The notes under the pieces are model-generated. The model was given only the letters and a program-made list of their open reading frames with translations. It was not told the DNA's origin and did not search any database. A stretch of DNA of 64,000 bases from Shewanella carassii (GTDB lineage Bacteria; Pseudomonadota; Gammaproteobacteria; Enterobacterales; Shewanellaceae). The position numbers were made by a program, and so were the translations under genes. The stretch is taken from contig NZ_NGVS01000014.1 in NCBI RefSeq assembly GCF_002777975.1, forward strand, positions 264,198-328,197, given 5' to 3'. Shown here in pieces: positions 62,113 through 64,000 of this stretch (its first letter is position 1; every line of letters starts with the position of its first letter).

Positions 62113-63339
62113 TTATTTGTCTCCTTTGATTTTGGCCAGCCCTTTATTCACTAGCTCTTGGATAGCGGCTTCGTCGTAGCCGATATCTTTGAGAATGGCA
62201 TCGGTATCCATGCCGTGGCTTGGCATACCGCGCCAGATCTGGCCTGGGTTGTTCTTGAATTTGGGCATCACATTGGGGCCCTTGCAGGTACGGCCGTCCA
62301 TAGTTTGCCACTCGGTGATCGACTCACGGGCGATGTACTGAGGGTTGGACTCCAGGTCTTCGGCGCTGAGTACCTTGGCACAGGCAATCTTCAGCTCGGC
62401 GAAGCGCTCGCGCACCTGTTCAATGGTGCGCTGGCCTATGTAGCGTTCCAGCGCATCTTCAATTTCCTGTCCATGTGGGCATTCGATGCGGTGGATAAGC
62501 TGAGTGCCCTCCGGTACGGCTTCTGTGTGCAGCAGGTGGCCAAGACCTATGTCTTTGAACAGCTCTTCAATCTGGGTGACGCCGACCATTTCCATCACTA
62601 TGTAGCCGTCTTCACACTTGTACAGACCACAACCGGCATAGTAAGGGTCACGACCCTTGTACTGGCGTGGAGCCATCTTGCCGCCGTTGAAGTAGTCCAT
62701 CATGAAATATTGGCCCATGCGTAACATAACTTCATACATGGCCACGTCGATGCTTTCGCCAACACCTGTTTGTTGCGCCTTATACAGGGCTGCCAGTGCA
62801 GATGTGGTTACTGTCATACCTGAAAAATAGTCAGCTGTATAAGGGAAGGATGCCATGGGTTGGTCGACATCGCCGTTCTGCATCAGATAGCCGCTGAAGG
62901 CCTGGGCAATGGTGTTATAAGCGGCCAGGTGAGTGTATTCCTCGGTACCGTATTGACCAAAACCAGATAAGTGAGCGATAACTAACTTTTTGTTGCGTTC
63001 CCACAAGACTTCATCCGTGATACCGCGACGAGCAAAGGCCGGGCCCTTACTGGCTTCGATAAAGATGTCTGTGGTTTCCATCAGCTTGAGGAAGGCTTCG
63101 CGTCCTTCATCCTTGAAGATATTCAGCGACAAGGCATGCAGGTTACGGCGAGACAGCTCTGGATAGTTGGGTTGTACCCGGATAGTGTCTGTGTAAGCCA
63201 CGTTTTCAATCCAGATGACCTCGGCACCCCATTCGGCAAACAGCTGCCCGGCAAATGGACCGGCAATCTCGATACCGGAAAACACCACTCTGAGACCGGA
63301 GAGCGGACCGAATGTAGGCATAGACAAGTGTTGTGACAT
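62113..63339 (-). CDS. caiB: L-carnitine CoA-transferase (CaiB)
   Basis: 408 residues; E. coli CaiB has 405. Class III CoA-transferase that moves CoA between gamma-butyrobetainyl-CoA and carnitine. The catalytic Asp is at 170 in [11 protein letters not shown] (Asp169 in E. coli), and [29 protein letters not shown] opens the CoA-binding domain. AAGGAACAG precedes the ATG. The 116-base gap to caiA contains two copies of CCGGCCGGT in dyad arrangement. Confidence 0.96.
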   Translation of the reverse strand: MSQHLSMPTFGPLSGLRVVFSGIEIAGPFAGQLFAEWGAEVIWIENVAYTDTIRVQPNYPELSRRNLHALSLNIFKDEGREAFLKLMETTDIFIEASKGPAFARRGITDEVLWERNKKLVIAHLSGFGQYGTEEYTHLAAYNTIAQAFSGYLMQNGDVDQPMASFPYTADYFSGMTVTTSALAALYKAQQTGVGESIDVAMYEVMLRMGQYFMMDYFNGGKMAPRQYKGRDPYYAGCGLYKCEDGYIVMEMVGVTQIEELFKDIGLGHLLHTEAVPEGTQLIHRIECPHGQEIEDALERYIGQRTIEQVRERFAELKIACAKVLSAEDLESNPQYIARESITEWQTMDGRTCKGPNVMPKFKNNPGQIWRGMPSHGMDTDAILKDIGYDEAAIQELVNKGLAKIKGDK

Positions 63340-63396
63340 GATCTGTTCCTTCTAGCAATTCTTGGCATAGATGGCGCTGTGTGCAGCGTCATATCG

Positions 63397-63443
63397 ACCG
63401 GCCGGTTTCACCGGGAGCAGGGAGATTGGCAAGCCCGGCCGGT
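63397..63443. promoter_or_regulatory. GC-rich dyad in the caiA-caiB gap
   Basis: ACCGGCCGGT (63397-63406) and CCGGCCGGT (63435-63443) can pair across a 28-base loop; each copy is also self-complementary. No T-run follows on the minus strand. Confidence 0.5.
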
Positions 63444-63455
63444 ACTCAAGGGCAA

Positions 63456-64000
63456 CTATTTGTTGCGGTAATCTTTCAGCACTGCACGACCCAGAGTCAG
63501 GATCTGCATTTCGTCTGAACCACCTGAGACTCTGTCTACCCGCAGATCGCGCCAGAAGCGGCTGATGCGGTGCTCACCGGCGATGGCGTAGCCACCGAAG
63601 ACCTGCATGGCATGGTCGACTACCCGGAAGGCGGCGTTGGCGCAGTAGTACTTACACATGGCCGCGTCACCAGAGGTCATCATGCCGTTGTCGGCTTTCC
63701 AGGCTGTGTGGTAGATCATGTTGCGCATGTTGTTCAGCTCGATGGCCATGTGGGCAAACTTCTCCTGGATCAGCTGAGTGCGGCCAATGGCTTCACCGAA
63801 CTGTACCCGCTGGTTGGCATACTTGGCGGCGTCTTCGAAGGCGCAGTAAGCCGTACCATAGTTGGTGCAGGCCACCAGGAAGCGTTCGTCGTCGAACTCT
63901 TCTTTTACCCGCAGGAAGCCGTTACCTTCAGTGCCGAAGAAGTCTTTCTCTTCCAGTTCAACATCGATGAACTGCACTTCACAGCAGCTGTCCATCTTCA
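63456..64000 (-). CDS. caiA: Crotonobetainyl-CoA reductase (CaiA), C-terminal part
   Basis: The C-terminal 181 residues of an acyl-CoA dehydrogenase; the frame runs open past the right window edge, so the start is not in view. [39 protein letters not shown] and the end [30 protein letters not shown] match CaiA closely, including the SGGSDEM segment before the final helix. The enzyme reduces crotonobetainyl-CoA to gamma-butyrobetainyl-CoA with electrons from FixAB. It leads the visible cai genes in the E. coli order A-B-C-D-E; a caiT transporter would be expected further upstream. Confidence 0.95.
   Translation of the reverse strand, partial: KMDSCCEVQFIDVELEEKDFFGTEGNGFLRVKEEFDDERFLVACTNYGTAYCAFEDAAKYANQRVQFGEAIGRTQLIQEKFAHMAIELNNMRNMIYHTAWKADNGMMTSGDAAMCKYYCANAAFRVVDHAMQVFGGYAIAGEHRISRFWRDLRVDRVSGGSDEMQILTLGRAVLKDYRNK

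Overview
The window reads as chromosome of a Shewanella-like marine gammaproteobacterium. Supporting this are a core set close to Enterobacterales/Alteromonadales homologues (glnA, bipA, dtd, recG, trmH, spoT, rpoZ, gmk), a Tat-exported multihaem-type cytochrome, lipoproteins of families common in Shewanella and Vibrio (DUF4124, DUF2959, DUF3332, DUF3014), and a moderately GC-rich base composition. Genus is an inference. I see no rRNA, tRNA, insertion sequence, prophage or CRISPR array.

Layout. 0-9.6 kb: two overlapping NtrC-type operators at the left edge, a DUF4124 protein, a YqhD-like aldehyde reductase with a FUSC transporter, a DMT exporter, a lipoprotein with toxin-antitoxin-like/MORN-like repeats, a split-Soret-type cytochrome with a partner lipoprotein, then glnA with a sigma-54 promoter and three NtrC sites. 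9.6-19.5 kb: bipA, a NapH/YccM-type ferredoxin, a DUF2959 lipoprotein, the yihY-pip-dtd-yiiD operon, azoR, a rhodanese with a 60-codon companion, and an HD-GYP protein.

19.6-36.4 kb is the main accessory feature: an 18-gene, almost fully translationally coupled aryl polyene (APE) operon on the minus strand. It has two carrier proteins, a ligase, two active ketosynthases plus a cysteine-less chain-length factor, ketoreductase, two dehydratases, a thioesterase, two acyltransferase proteins (one fused to a glycosyltransferase), an MMPL exporter, a LolA-like carrier and a lipoprotein. It also has two genes that I do not recall from the E. coli type cluster: an MIO-type aromatic amino acid ammonia-lyase and a flavoprotein with a perfect WxWxIP halogenase motif. 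Together they suggest an aryl polyene whose head group is made inside the operon from an amino acid and may be oxidised or halogenated.

36.6-50.4 kb: DUF3014 protein, recG, several small membrane or hypothetical genes, a gene-free 570-base stretch, a CaCA antiporter, a long-chain acyl-CoA synthetase, then trmH, ridA, spoT, rpoZ and gmk. 50.5-57.7 kb: an unrecognised membrane protein, a nucleotidyltransferase/sugar-kinase pair (probable hexosamine salvage), yjjG, and a Fur-box-controlled TonB-dependent receptor with a CxxC in its plug, coupled to a periplasmic thioredoxin-like protein. 57.8-64 kb: carnitine operon genes caiA(partial)-B-C-D-E in the E. coli order, followed by an HSL-family hydrolase. 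Hairpins sit in the caiA-B, B-C and C-D gaps.
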